From Tepidisphaeraceae bacterium (GTDB taxonomy: Bacteria; Planctomycetota; Phycisphaerae; Tepidisphaerales; Tepidisphaeraceae), in the NCBI GenBank assembly GCA_035998445.1, contig DASYHQ010000013.1, positions 186,001-250,000 of the forward strand: DNA of 64,000 bases, written 5' to 3'. Positions 17,426 to 26,323 of the stretch are shown here, in pieces. The first letter of the stretch is position 1; each line of letters begins with the position of its first letter. The notes below the pieces were generated by a model, which saw nothing but the letters and a program-made list of their open reading frames with translations, ran no database searches and was not told the origin of the DNA. The position numbers were made by a program, and so were the translations under genes.

Positions 17426-19246
17426 ATGCGTCTATATCTGCGCGCGTTCTCCTACTTCAAACCAGACCTCTCGCTCGTGCTGATCTGGCTCTCGCTGATC
17501 GGCCTGTCGACCGGCCTCGGCCTGCTGACGGCGTGGCCGATGGCGGTGCTGATCGATTCCGTCCTCACCGCGTCGCCGAAGCGCGACGTGATGCACAACC
17601 TTTTCCTCGCGCCGCTACCGTCCGGCCAGTTTGGGCAGATCGTCGGGTTGGCCGCGATCGGACTGCTGTTCAAACTGCTTGCGGACGTGCTGGGCGTCGC
17701 GCAGTCGGCCGTCAGCAACAAGCTGAACTACAACGGGTTGATCCGCGTGCGCTGCGACCTATACCGCAAGCTGCAGGCATTGAACCTGACTTATCACCGC
17801 AATCAGCCGCAGGGCGATGCGATCTATCGCCTTAGCACCGACACGTTCGGTTGCCAGACCATCCTCGGCGTGTTGGTGAACACAATCGTGGCAGCCGTCA
17901 CGCTGGTCGCGATGACCGTTCTCCTGGCGACGCGTAACCTGTCGCTCACGTTGCTCGCGTTCTCCGTGGTGCCGGTGCTTGCCGTTGCCAACATCTACTT
18001 CGGCCGGCGGTTCCGCGAGCGCACGATGGAATGCAAAGAGGTCGACACCCGTTTCACCACCGCGGTGCAGCGGTCGATGGCCTGCATCGGCCTCGTGCAA
18101 TCGTTCGGCCGCGAGTCGGACGAGTTCAGCCGATTTCACGGTACCGTCAGCCAAGCCGTGGCAGCGTGGTGGCGACTGAACCGCCAGCAGATGGCCTACA
18201 CGCTTGCAACCGGCGCGACGTTCGGCGTGGGCGGGGCGATCGTCTTCGGCTACGGTGGCTATCTCGTCTACCGCGACCAGTTCCTGCAGTCTGGAAACAG
18301 CAACGGCATGACCGTGGGATCGCTCATGATCTTCACGGCCTACCTCGGCATGCTCTGGGGGCCCCTCTGCACGCTCACCGGGTTCGTCTACAACATTCAG
18401 GGCGGCGTCGCGGGCGCGCAGCGCGTCTTCGACGTGCTCGATCGTGATCCGGTGATCGCCGATCGGCCAAACGCGCAGTCTCTTCCCAGGCAGCCGCGCA
18501 CGCTGCAGTTGGATGGCGTTTCGTTCGCGTACGACGGTGGCCGGCAAGTGCTGGCGGGCGTGTCGGCGACGATCAACCCGGGCGAGATGGTCGCGTTCGT
18601 CGGTCCCAGCGGCGTGGGCAAGAGCACGCTGCTGAACCTGTTCCCACGCTTCTACGATCCCAGCGGTGGGGCCGTCCGATTTGATGGCATCGACGCCCGC
18701 GACGTGAAGATCGCCGATCTGCGCAAGCACGTCGCGCTGGTGTTGCAGGAAAGCGTGATCCTGCCGACCACAATTGCTGAGAACATCGCCTACGGCCGAC
18801 CGACCGCATCGGCCGACGAAATTCACCAAGCCGCCCGCCTTGCCGGCGCCGCCGGGTTTATCGAAGAACTTCCCGATGGTTACGCGACGCGCATCACCGA
18901 GGGGGGCCAGAATCTGTCGGGCGGCCAGCGCCAGCGCATCGCCATCGCGAGGGCCTTGCTGACCGAAGCGCCGTTCATCGTGCTGGATGAGCCCACCAGC
19001 GCGCTCGACCCGCTGCACGAGGCGCACGTAACTCGCGCGTTGCGCGAGTTGAAACGCCAACGGACGATCCTGATCGTCAGCCACCGGCTCAGCACCGTCG
19101 TCGATTGCGACCGCATTCTCGTCATGAACGCCGGCCGGATCGTCGAGCAGGGCACACACCAGCAACTAATTGCCCTCAATGGCCTTTACGCGCAAATGGC
19201 TGCCCAGCAATTCGATGCACCTTCAGGGCCGCGGTTGGCCGCGTAA
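17426..19246 (+). CDS. ABC exporter, fused permease and ATPase
   Basis: 606 residues from the ATG behind GGGAGG (17411-17416). The N-terminal half (about 15-320) has six hydrophobic helices of the type I exporter domain; the C-terminal half is the nucleotide-binding domain with Walker A GPSGVGKST, Q-loop LVLQES, signature LSGGQRQRIAIARALL, Walker B FIVLDEP and the switch His in IVSHRLST. Such half-transporters work as homodimers and export lipids, peptides or lipid-linked glycans. As the first gene of the glycan-assembly cluster it may flip the lipid-linked product; that is inference. A terminator follows, so it may be a separate transcript. Confidence 0.92.
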   Translation: MRLYLRAFSYFKPDLSLVLIWLSLIGLSTGLGLLTAWPMAVLIDSVLTASPKRDVMHNLFLAPLPSGQFGQIVGLAAIGLLFKLLADVLGVAQSAVSNKLNYNGLIRVRCDLYRKLQALNLTYHRNQPQGDAIYRLSTDTFGCQTILGVLVNTIVAAVTLVAMTVLLATRNLSLTLLAFSVVPVLAVANIYFGRRFRERTMECKEVDTRFTTAVQRSMACIGLVQSFGRESDEFSRFHGTVSQAVAAWWRLNRQQMAYTLATGATFGVGGAIVFGYGGYLVYRDQFLQSGNSNGMTVGSLMIFTAYLGMLWGPLCTLTGFVYNIQGGVAGAQRVFDVLDRDPVIADRPNAQSLPRQPRTLQLDGVSFAYDGGRQVLAGVSATINPGEMVAFVGPSGVGKSTLLNLFPRFYDPSGGAVRFDGIDARDVKIADLRKHVALVLQESVILPTTIAENIAYGRPTASADEIHQAARLAGAAGFIEELPDGYATRITEGGQNLSGGQRQRIAIARALLTEAPFIVLDEPTSALDPLHEAHVTRALRELKRQRTILIVSHRLSTVVDCDRILVMNAGRIVEQGTHQQLIALNGLYAQMAAQQFDAPSGPRLAA

Positions 19247-19340
19247 TTGGTCCTTCTTACACGCGTGCCACTCACTCCGCCGGGGTGCCGTTGTGCCGTG
19301 CAGCCCGTGTCGCAGTTGACATCGGTGAAAGCCGTAGCGT

Positions 19341-19373
19341 CGTCGCCGTACTTCCTGAGCCGGCGACGTTTTT
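19341..19373 (+). terminator. Intrinsic terminator after the ABC exporter
   Basis: CGTCGCCG (19341-19348) pairs with CGGCGACG (19361-19368), 12-base loop, followed by five T. It lies 94 bases after the exporter stop. Confidence 0.65.
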
Positions 19374-19639
19374 CCTTACACGAATGGTGCGGTCGGCGCC
19401 CGTGTCATTCCCGTTTAATGCCTTCCGCTGCGCCACATCCCCTGCACATCCCGACGGTTCCTGCTGCTGCTGATCCTTGTCGTAGCGCGCCTCGCCAGTC
19501 TGTCCTCCCTGGGGTGGCCCATGTCCGGGCACAGCCGTTGTATTGCTGCTCATCAACGACGGCACGGGCGCGAGCCTGATGCTGCTTGAGTCTTCGCAAA
19601 GCCGGGCACTCGCTGTGGTCGGCGCAAGGGCCAACTTAT
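19374..19639. other. Gap without a recognisable gene
   Basis: About 270 bases between the exporter terminator and the epimerase ATG. The frame of the epimerase is open for 54 bases upstream but without a better start. I see no convincing promoter hexamers, RNA gene or repeat here. Confidence 0.4.
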
Positions 19640-20758
19640 ATGAGCAAACGGATTCTGATCACCGGCGGGGCGGGGTTCATCGGCTCGCATCTGGCGGATG
19701 AACTGTTGGAACGGGGCTATCGCGTTCGGGTGCTCGATCACCTGTCGGCCCAAGTTCATGGCGAGGATGTTCGCCGGCCTGAATACCTTCATCCAGACGT
19801 TGAACTGACCATTGGCGACGTTCGCGACCCCGCGGCCGTCCGCCGCGCGATGGCGGGTGTGGATGCCGTCTATCACTTGGCCGCTGCGGTGGGTGTTGGT
19901 CAGAGCATGTACGAGATCGCCAACTACACTAGCCTGAACAACCTTGGTACCGCCGTGCTGCTGGAAGCGCTGATCGAACGGCCGGTCGAGCGTCTCGTCG
20001 TCGCATCCAGCATGAGCATCTACGGCGAGGGCCTTTACAAGGACCCCGACGGCGAGATCTCTACTGGCCTCGAGCGCACGCTGGACCAGTTGAAGGAACA
20101 CGATTGGGAAGTGCGCAACAACCGCGCGCAGGTGCTGACGCCCATCGCGACGCCAGAATCGAAACAGCCCACGCTGGCAAGCGTGTACGCGCTGAGCAAG
20201 TTTGACCAGGAGCGCATGTGCCTTATGGTCGGCCGGGCATACGGCATTCCGACCGTCGCGATGCGCTTCTTCAACGTCTACGGCCCTCGGCAGGCGCTCA
20301 GCAACCCGTACACGGGCGTGCTGGCGATTTTTGCCAGCCGGCTGATGAACGACAAGCCCCCGATGATCTTCGAGGACGGCCTGCAGCAGCGTGACTTCGT
20401 TAGCGTGCACGACATTGCCCGCGCCTGTCGACTCGCGCTTGAAGTGCCGGATGCCGCGGGGCGCGTCTTCAACATCGGCAGCGGCAACGCTTACACCGTG
20501 CTGGAGATCGGCAGGCAGGTCGCAAAAGTGCTCGGCAAGGAATCGATCGATCCGGAGATCAGCGGTAAGTACCGCGTGGGTGACATTCGCCATTGTTTCG
20601 CCGACATCCGCCTTGCCCGCCGCGTGCTGGGGTACGAGCCGCAGGTGACGCTGGAGGATGGCTTGGTCGAACTGGCCGAGTGGCTTGAGGGACAGGTTGC
20701 CGACGACCGCGTCGCGCAGGCTCGGGCAGAGTTGGATAAGCGCGGGCTCGCCATCTAA
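19640..20758 (+). CDS. NAD-dependent nucleotide-sugar epimerase (extended SDR)
   Basis: 372 residues. Extended SDR features: GGAGFIGSHLAD at residue 9, HLAAAVGVGQSMYE, the catalytic triad segments SSMSIYGEG and YALSKFDQE (Tyr-x-x-x-Lys), and the nucleotide-sugar binding RQRDFVSVHDIARA-like segment. A 35-residue insertion after the SSMSIYGEG strand resembles dTDP-L-rhamnose 4-epimerase-type proteins. It interconverts an NDP-hexose for the glycosyltransferases downstream. First gene of the cluster proper; the next start is 57 bases on. Confidence 0.88.
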   Translation: MSKRILITGGAGFIGSHLADELLERGYRVRVLDHLSAQVHGEDVRRPEYLHPDVELTIGDVRDPAAVRRAMAGVDAVYHLAAAVGVGQSMYEIANYTSLNNLGTAVLLEALIERPVERLVVASSMSIYGEGLYKDPDGEISTGLERTLDQLKEHDWEVRNNRAQVLTPIATPESKQPTLASVYALSKFDQERMCLMVGRAYGIPTVAMRFFNVYGPRQALSNPYTGVLAIFASRLMNDKPPMIFEDGLQQRDFVSVHDIARACRLALEVPDAAGRVFNIGSGNAYTVLEIGRQVAKVLGKESIDPEISGKYRVGDIRHCFADIRLARRVLGYEPQVTLEDGLVELAEWLEGQVADDRVAQARAELDKRGLAI

Positions 20759-20815
20759 GCGAGTGCCTGTACGGAACGTGGATGATCGAACGGTTGTAGA
20801 TTGGGATCGATCTGT

Positions 20816-22960
20816 ATGAAGAAGAAGCACACATCACGATCGCGCGGCGCCCTCGCGGCGCCAGCACGACATGCGGGGCCGGCCATTGGCATGCTCGAGT
20901 GGTTCCGTCTGGGTGAGCACGACCGCGTCGACCGCGTGCTGAGCGACCTGAAGACGCTCGGCGTGAGCGAGTTGCGCATCGGGGTCTCCTGGGCCGACTG
21001 GCACACGCCCGAGGGCGAAGCGTGGTACGCGTGGCTGTTTCCACAGTTGGCCCGGCAGGTGAACGTGCTGCCATGCTTCCTGTACACGCCGCCCAGTTGG
21101 GGCGTGGCGCCCAAGACGAGCGCTCCGCCGCGTGATACGCGATGCTACGCCGACTTCATCGACCTGATGATTAAGCGGTTTGGACGGCACTTCGAGTACG
21201 TCGAGCTCTGGAACGAACCGAACAACCTGCGCGCGTGGGACGTCGCGCTCGACCCCTATTGGCTGAAGTTCAGCGAGATGGTCGGCGCGGCCGCCTATTG
21301 GGCCAAGCAGTGCGGCAAGAAGACCGTGCTTGGCGGTATGAGCCCCATCGATGCGGGTTGGCTCCGCCTGATGGGCGAGCGCAACCTGTTGCGCTATATC
21401 GACGCGGTCGGTGTGCACGCCTTCCCAGGTTCCAGCGAGGCCAAGTGGGAAGGGTGGCGGCCGGTCATCGACCCGGTTCGCACCGTGCTCGATCAATTTC
21501 AACCCGAGGCGCAAGTCTGGATCACCGAAACCGGCTACAGCACGTGGCGGCACGATGAGCGCCGCCAGTTGACGGCGTTTGTGGATACGATCGACGCGCC
21601 GGTCGACCGGGTCTACTGGTATGCCGCCCATGACCTGGATCCGATGCTGCCGACGGTGGATGGCTTCCACGCCGACGAACGCGAATATCACTACGGCCTG
21701 AAGCGCACCGATGGCGGCGAGAAGCTGCTTTACCGCCTGTGGGCCGAAGGCGGCACCGATGCGGTGCGCGATGCGTACTGGATCGGGCGCAGCGCGCACG
21801 TGATGGGCCAGGACAAGCCGGTGCTCATCACCGGGGGTTGCGGCTTCATCGGCACGAACGTCGCGCACCGCATAATGTCGAGCGGGCAAAGCGTGCTGCT
21901 GTACGACAACCTTTCTCGCCCCGGGGTCGAGAAGAACCTGCGATGGCTGCGCCAGGAGCACGGCGACTTGATGCGCATCGAGGCGGCCGACGTGCAGGAC
22001 GCCCACGCGCTGCGCATGGCCGTGGCCCGCGCGAGCAAGGTGTTCCACTTCGCCGCCCAGGTTGCGGTGACGACGAGCCTCGTGAATGCGATCCACGACT
22101 TCGAGGTCAATGCCCGCGGCACGCTGAATCTGCTGGAGGCAATTCGCGCACAGGACGAGCCACCGCCGCTCGTGTTCACCAGCACCAACAAGGTCTACGG
22201 CGGTTTGCCCGACGTGCGTCTGCGATTGACGAATAACCGCTACGAACCCGTCGACGCCGCCGTGCGAGACTACGGCATTGGCGAATCGCGGCCACTGGAC
22301 TTCCACAGCCCTTACGGTTGCTCGAAGGGCACCGCCGACCAATATGTGGTCGACTACGCCCGCACGTTTGGCCTGCCGGCGGTCGTGTTCCGCATGAGCT
22401 GCATGTACGGCCCGCACCAGTTTGGCAACGAGGACCAGGGCTGGGTGGCTCACTTCCTGATCAAGGCATTGAAGGGCGAGCCCATCACCATCTACGGCGA
22501 CGGCAAGCAGGTGCGCGACATCCTGTTCATCGACGACCTCGTCGACGCCTTCCTGCTCGCTCAGGCACACATGAATGACGAACGCGTCCGCGGCCACGCA
22601 TTCAACATTGGTGGCACGCCCGCGAACACGATCAGCCTGTTCGATCTGCTGGACATGATCGAAGACGTGCAGGGCACGCGGCCCGACGTGCGCTTCGGGT
22701 CGTGGCGGCCAGGCGACCAGCGCTACTACGTGTCTGACGCGCGCAAGCTGACCCGCGACACGGGCTGGCGACCAACCGTTTCAGCGGCCGAGGGCGTGGC
22801 ACGCCTGAACGATTGGCTGGCGGCCAACGTTGCCAAGCCGCGCCGCCGGGCGATGTCGCTGGTGAAGCCGGGCCAGAGCGCCTGGAGCAGTATTGAAGCC
22901 AAGCAAGCTGCGGACACCGTCGCGCCGCTAACCCGGCCCGCCAAGGAGGACGTGAAATGA
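20816..22960 (+). CDS. Fusion: clan-A glycosidase-like domain plus CDP-paratose-2-epimerase-like SDR
   Basis: 714 residues from ATG 20816. Residues about 15-325 form a TIM barrel with the clan-A glycoside hydrolase pair: acid/base Glu in ELWNEPNNL and nucleophile Glu in VWITETGYST. Residues about 334-690 are an extended SDR: LITGGCGFIGTNVAH, STNKVYGG, and HSPYGCSKGTADQYV with the catalytic Tyr and Lys; its sequence most resembles CDP-paratose/tyvelose 2-epimerases. There is no frameshift or internal start that would split it. The glycosidase-like half has a full paralogue at 29498-30538, closing the same cluster. A degradative-looking domain joined to a nucleotide-sugar epimerase suggests the barrel handles a glycan intermediate rather than food polymers. 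The stop overlaps the next start (ATGA). Confidence 0.88.
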   Translation: MKKKHTSRSRGALAAPARHAGPAIGMLEWFRLGEHDRVDRVLSDLKTLGVSELRIGVSWADWHTPEGEAWYAWLFPQLARQVNVLPCFLYTPPSWGVAPKTSAPPRDTRCYADFIDLMIKRFGRHFEYVELWNEPNNLRAWDVALDPYWLKFSEMVGAAAYWAKQCGKKTVLGGMSPIDAGWLRLMGERNLLRYIDAVGVHAFPGSSEAKWEGWRPVIDPVRTVLDQFQPEAQVWITETGYSTWRHDERRQLTAFVDTIDAPVDRVYWYAAHDLDPMLPTVDGFHADEREYHYGLKRTDGGEKLLYRLWAEGGTDAVRDAYWIGRSAHVMGQDKPVLITGGCGFIGTNVAHRIMSSGQSVLLYDNLSRPGVEKNLRWLRQEHGDLMRIEAADVQDAHALRMAVARASKVFHFAAQVAVTTSLVNAIHDFEVNARGTLNLLEAIRAQDEPPPLVFTSTNKVYGGLPDVRLRLTNNRYEPVDAAVRDYGIGESRPLDFHSPYGCSKGTADQYVVDYARTFGLPAVVFRMSCMYGPHQFGNEDQGWVAHFLIKALKGEPITIYGDGKQVRDILFIDDLVDAFLLAQAHMNDERVRGHAFNIGGTPANTISLFDLLDMIEDVQGTRPDVRFGSWRPGDQRYYVSDARKLTRDTGWRPTVSAAEGVARLNDWLAANVAKPRRRAMSLVKPGQSAWSSIEAKQAADTVAPLTRPAKEDVK

Positions 22961-23991
22961 CCGCCGCCGCTGTTGACCTGCAACCGTCAACCGTTCCCGT
23001 TAGGCGTTCCACCATGCGCGCGGCGGTGCTCGTTGCGCCCGAGGTGTTCGAGATGCGCAACGATGTCACCGTGCCCACGCCCGCCGCGGGCGAGGTGCGG
23101 GTGCGGATCGAAGGGTGCGGCGTGTGTGCGTCGAATATCCCGCCGTTCGAAGGTCGCGAATGGTTCCAATACCCCATGGCACCTGGCCAACTCGGCCATG
23201 AGGCATGGGGACGAATTGATGCGGTTGGTGAGGGTGTAAGTAGCCTTCAGGTGGGCGATCGCGTCGCGATGTTATCGAACAATGCATACGCCGAGTACGA
23301 CGTGGCGCCGCAAGATAAGCTAGTTCGATTACCGGCGTCGCTAGACGGCCTACCGTTTCCGGCCGAGCCGTTGGGCTGTGCGATGAACATCTTTGAACGG
23401 GCCAATGTCCGCGCCGGCCAGACCATCGCCATCATCGGCATTGGCTTCCTCGGGGCGATGCTCACACAACTGGCGGCGCAAGCAGGTGCGCGTGTCATCG
23501 CCATTTCACGGCGGCCGTTCTCGCTGGACGTTGCGCGGCAGGCGGGCGCGCACGAGGTAATCCCAATGGACGACCATTGGCAGATCATTAACCGCGTCGC
23601 TGAACTGACCGCTGGCAGTGGCGGGTACGAGGTGAAGGGCTTCTGCGACGTGGTGATTGAAGCCGTCGGCAAACAGTGGCCGTTGGACTTGGCGGCCGAG
23701 CTTTGCGCGGTGCGCGGCCGGTTGGTCGTCGCGGGGTATCACCAGGACGGCCCACGGCAGATCAACATGCAGCTGTGGAACTGGCGTGGCCTGGACGTCA
23801 TCAACGCCCACGAGCGAGATACCGCCGTCTACGTCCAAGGCATGAAAGCAGCCGCGGCGGCAGTCGCAGCAGGGCGGCTGGACCCATCGTCTCTGTACAC
23901 GCACACGTTCCCGCTGGAACGCCTCGGCGACGCGCTTCGGATGACCCGCGAGCGGCCGGACGGCTTCCTGAAGGCACTGATCGAGATGTGA
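22957..23991 (+). CDS. Zinc-type medium-chain alcohol dehydrogenase
   Basis: 344 residues in ATGA overlap with the fusion gene. Catalytic zinc ligands appear in EGCGVCASN and GHEAWGRID; the structural four-cysteine zinc lobe of liver-type enzymes is absent. The Rossmann motif is IIGIGFLGAMLTQLAAQ (GxGxxG). It probably oxidises or reduces a sugar alcohol or ketosugar in the glycan pathway with NAD(P). Its neighbours and tight spacing place it in the same operon; the specific substrate cannot be predicted. Confidence 0.87.
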   Translation: MTAAAVDLQPSTVPVRRSTMRAAVLVAPEVFEMRNDVTVPTPAAGEVRVRIEGCGVCASNIPPFEGREWFQYPMAPGQLGHEAWGRIDAVGEGVSSLQVGDRVAMLSNNAYAEYDVAPQDKLVRLPASLDGLPFPAEPLGCAMNIFERANVRAGQTIAIIGIGFLGAMLTQLAAQAGARVIAISRRPFSLDVARQAGAHEVIPMDDHWQIINRVAELTAGSGGYEVKGFCDVVIEAVGKQWPLDLAAELCAVRGRLVVAGYHQDGPRQINMQLWNWRGLDVINAHERDTAVYVQGMKAAAAAVAAGRLDPSSLYTHTFPLERLGDALRMTRERPDGFLKALIEM

Positions 23992-24008
23992 AGGAGATGA
24001 CACCCGAC

Positions 24009-25142
24009 ATGAAGGTCCTGATGACGACAGACACGGTCGGCGGCGTATGGACGTACGCGCTCGACCTCATTCGCGCTCTACGGCCGCACGGCGTGGAAGT
24101 GGCACTGGCCACCATGGGCGCCGCCGTCTCGTCGGATCAGCGGGCTCAGCTGCAACGGTTGGAGAATGCCACATTGTTCGAAAGCACCTTTGCCCTTGAA
24201 TGGATGCCCGATCCGTGGAACGACGTGCGCGAAGCTGGCCGCTGGCTGCTGGAGTTGGAGCAGACGCTTCAGCCAGATGTGATTCACTTGAACGGGTATG
24301 CGCACGGTGCGCTGCCGTTCGAGGCGCCGATCGTGGTAGTGGCGCACTCGTGTGTGTTGTCGTGGTGGCAGGCCGTGAAGGGCGAGGCCGCGCCACCGGA
24401 GTGGGACACTTACCGCCGGGCAGTACAGGAAGGCCTGCGCGGTGCCGATGCAGTTGTCGCACCGACGGCGGCGATGCTGGAATGCGTGCATCAACACTAC
24501 GGCGTATTGGGCAACGAGCATGTCATTTTCAACGGGCGCGAGTCCGCTGCGTACGCTGTGAGAACGAAATCTTCCTTCATCCTGTCGGCCGGGCGGTTCT
24601 GGGACGAGGCGAAGAACATCACCGCGCTCGACTCCGTCGCACCGCATCTTACCTGGCCCATTTATGTCGCTGGCGACGTGGGCGGGCAACATGGTGCCAA
24701 CGGTCGATGGACGACGAACGTGCGCTCGCTCGGCAGGCTCGATGCGGGTGCATTGGCGAAGCGGATGTCTCGCGCGGCGATCTACGCGATGCCGGCTCGG
24801 TACGAACCGTTTGGTTTGTCGATCTTGGAAGCCGCCATGTCTGGGTGTGCTCTGGTCATCGGCGACATCCCCAGCCTGCGCGAGGTGTGGGGCGACGCCG
24901 CGGTGTACGTGCCGCCGACCGATACGGCACAACTGACCGACGCGATTCGCGAGTTGTGCGTCAACGAAGGCCGGCGGGCCACCTTCGCGGCCAGAGCCAC
25001 CGAACGCGCGCAACGGTACACGCTATCACAGGTCGGCGATCGTTACAAAGGTCTCTACCGGCAACTAACGGACTCCGCGAGCTTCAAGGAGAGCGATTCG
25101 AACGCGCCAGGGGCGCAAGAAGGGATTGCATGCGTTTCGTGA
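24009..25142 (+). CDS. Glycosyltransferase family 4 (GT-B)
   Basis: 377 residues. I chose ATG 24009 because AAGGAG at 23991-23996 is well placed for it and too close for the in-frame ATG 23997; the longer open frame lies inside the dehydrogenase. GT-B signs: N-terminal MKVLMTTDTVGGVWTYALDL, HLNGYAHGALP, and the C-terminal donor-site segment PARYEPFGLSILEAAMSGCALV (EPFGLSxLEA with the catalytic Glu). It transfers a sugar from a nucleotide donor at the cytoplasmic membrane face. The 3' end overlaps the next gene by 13 bases. Confidence 0.88.
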   Translation: MKVLMTTDTVGGVWTYALDLIRALRPHGVEVALATMGAAVSSDQRAQLQRLENATLFESTFALEWMPDPWNDVREAGRWLLELEQTLQPDVIHLNGYAHGALPFEAPIVVVAHSCVLSWWQAVKGEAAPPEWDTYRRAVQEGLRGADAVVAPTAAMLECVHQHYGVLGNEHVIFNGRESAAYAVRTKSSFILSAGRFWDEAKNITALDSVAPHLTWPIYVAGDVGGQHGANGRWTTNVRSLGRLDAGALAKRMSRAAIYAMPARYEPFGLSILEAAMSGCALVIGDIPSLREVWGDAAVYVPPTDTAQLTDAIRELCVNEGRRATFAARATERAQRYTLSQVGDRYKGLYRQLTDSASFKESDSNAPGAQEGIACVS

Positions 25143-26296
25143 TGTTCTATCACTCGCTGTTGTCGGATTGGAATCACGGCAATGCCCACTTCCTGCGCGG
25201 TGTCGTCTCCGAGCTTCTACTGCGCGGGCACCGGGTCGATGTGTACGAACCCGGCGACGCCTGGAGCCTGCAGAACCTGACAGCGGAGCACGGGCAGGAA
25301 CCGATCGCTGCATTTCGCTCCGCTTATCCGGGGTTGACCAGCCTCCCCTACGACGCGTCCACGCTCGATCTGAATGCGGTGCTGGACGGTGCCGATGTCG
25401 TCTTGGTCCACGAATGGAGCGACCACGATCTGGTTCGCCGGGTTGGGCAGCACCGGGCACAAGGCGGCAGCTATCAGTTGCTGTTCCACGATACGCACCA
25501 CCGCGCGATTACCGAAGAAGCGTCGATGTCGCGCTACGACCTCACCCATTTCGACGGCGTACTGGCCTTCGGCAACGTGCTGCGCGACCTCTACCTGAAC
25601 CGCGGTTGGACCCGGCGCGCCTGGACCTGGCACGAGGCCGCCGACACGCGCCTCTTCCGCCCGATCGCCGACCGGCCCTGCGATGGCGACCTGGTGTGGG
25701 TAGGCAATTGGGGCGATGACGAACGCACGGCCGAGTTGCAGGAGTTCCTGCTGGACCCCGTGAAGCAGCTGAAGCTGAAGGCGCGCATCCACGGTGTGCG
25801 CTATCCTGATCACGCCAAGTCCGCACTGGCCGACGCCGGTGTGGAGTATGCGGGCTGGCTTGCCAACTTCCGCGCCCCCGACGTCTTTGCGCGCTTCCGC
25901 GTCACGGTTCACGTGATGCGTCGCCCGTACACGTTGGCGCTGCCCGGCATCCCGACGATTCGCGTCTTCGAAGCGCTGGCGTGCGGCATTCCGCTCGTCT
26001 GTTCGCCTTGGAACGATGCCGAGAACCTCTTCACCGCAGGGCAGGATTACCTGGTGGCCCGCAATGGCGAGGAGATGAGGCGCCACCTGCGGACACTGAT
26101 CAGCGACCGCGATTATGCACGTCAACTGGCTGCGCATGGGCATCGCACGGTCCTATCACGACACACGTGTGCGCATCGCGTCGATGAGTTGCTCAACATC
26201 GTCGCGGAGCTGCGTGTAGAGCGGCGGCCTGCCGGGGGGCACTTGTCGACGTCGGCACCCGCCAACAAGTCCGCCGCATTGGAGCACGCGCAGTGA
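25130..26296 (+). CDS. Glycosyltransferase, CgeB/GT-B-like
   Basis: 388 residues starting at ATG 25130 inside the end of the previous gene; a longer frame exists only because it overlaps that gene. N-terminal MRFVMFYHSLLSDWNHGNAHFLRG and C-terminal PGIPTIRVFEALACGIPLVCSPW, then GQDYLVARNGEEM, match the CgeB-like GT-B proteins whose C-terminal half resembles family 1 transferases. It is the second of four transferases here, so the glycan repeat probably has several residues. Donor and acceptor are unknown. Confidence 0.82.
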   Translation: MRFVMFYHSLLSDWNHGNAHFLRGVVSELLLRGHRVDVYEPGDAWSLQNLTAEHGQEPIAAFRSAYPGLTSLPYDASTLDLNAVLDGADVVLVHEWSDHDLVRRVGQHRAQGGSYQLLFHDTHHRAITEEASMSRYDLTHFDGVLAFGNVLRDLYLNRGWTRRAWTWHEAADTRLFRPIADRPCDGDLVWVGNWGDDERTAELQEFLLDPVKQLKLKARIHGVRYPDHAKSALADAGVEYAGWLANFRAPDVFARFRVTVHVMRRPYTLALPGIPTIRVFEALACGIPLVCSPWNDAENLFTAGQDYLVARNGEEMRRHLRTLISDRDYARQLAAHGHRTVLSRHTCAHRVDELLNIVAELRVERRPAGGHLSTSAPANKSAALEHAQ

Positions 26297-26323
26297 ATTG
26301 GTTCAGATAAGCATGGAACGATT

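Noticed and set aside
17759..19165. 468-codon minus-strand frame inside the ABC exporter
   Set aside because: It is antisense to clear Walker and signature motifs and has no recognisable domain.
20834..22597. 587-codon minus-strand frame inside the glycosidase-epimerase fusion
   Set aside because: Antisense shadow; the plus frame keeps two intact active sites.
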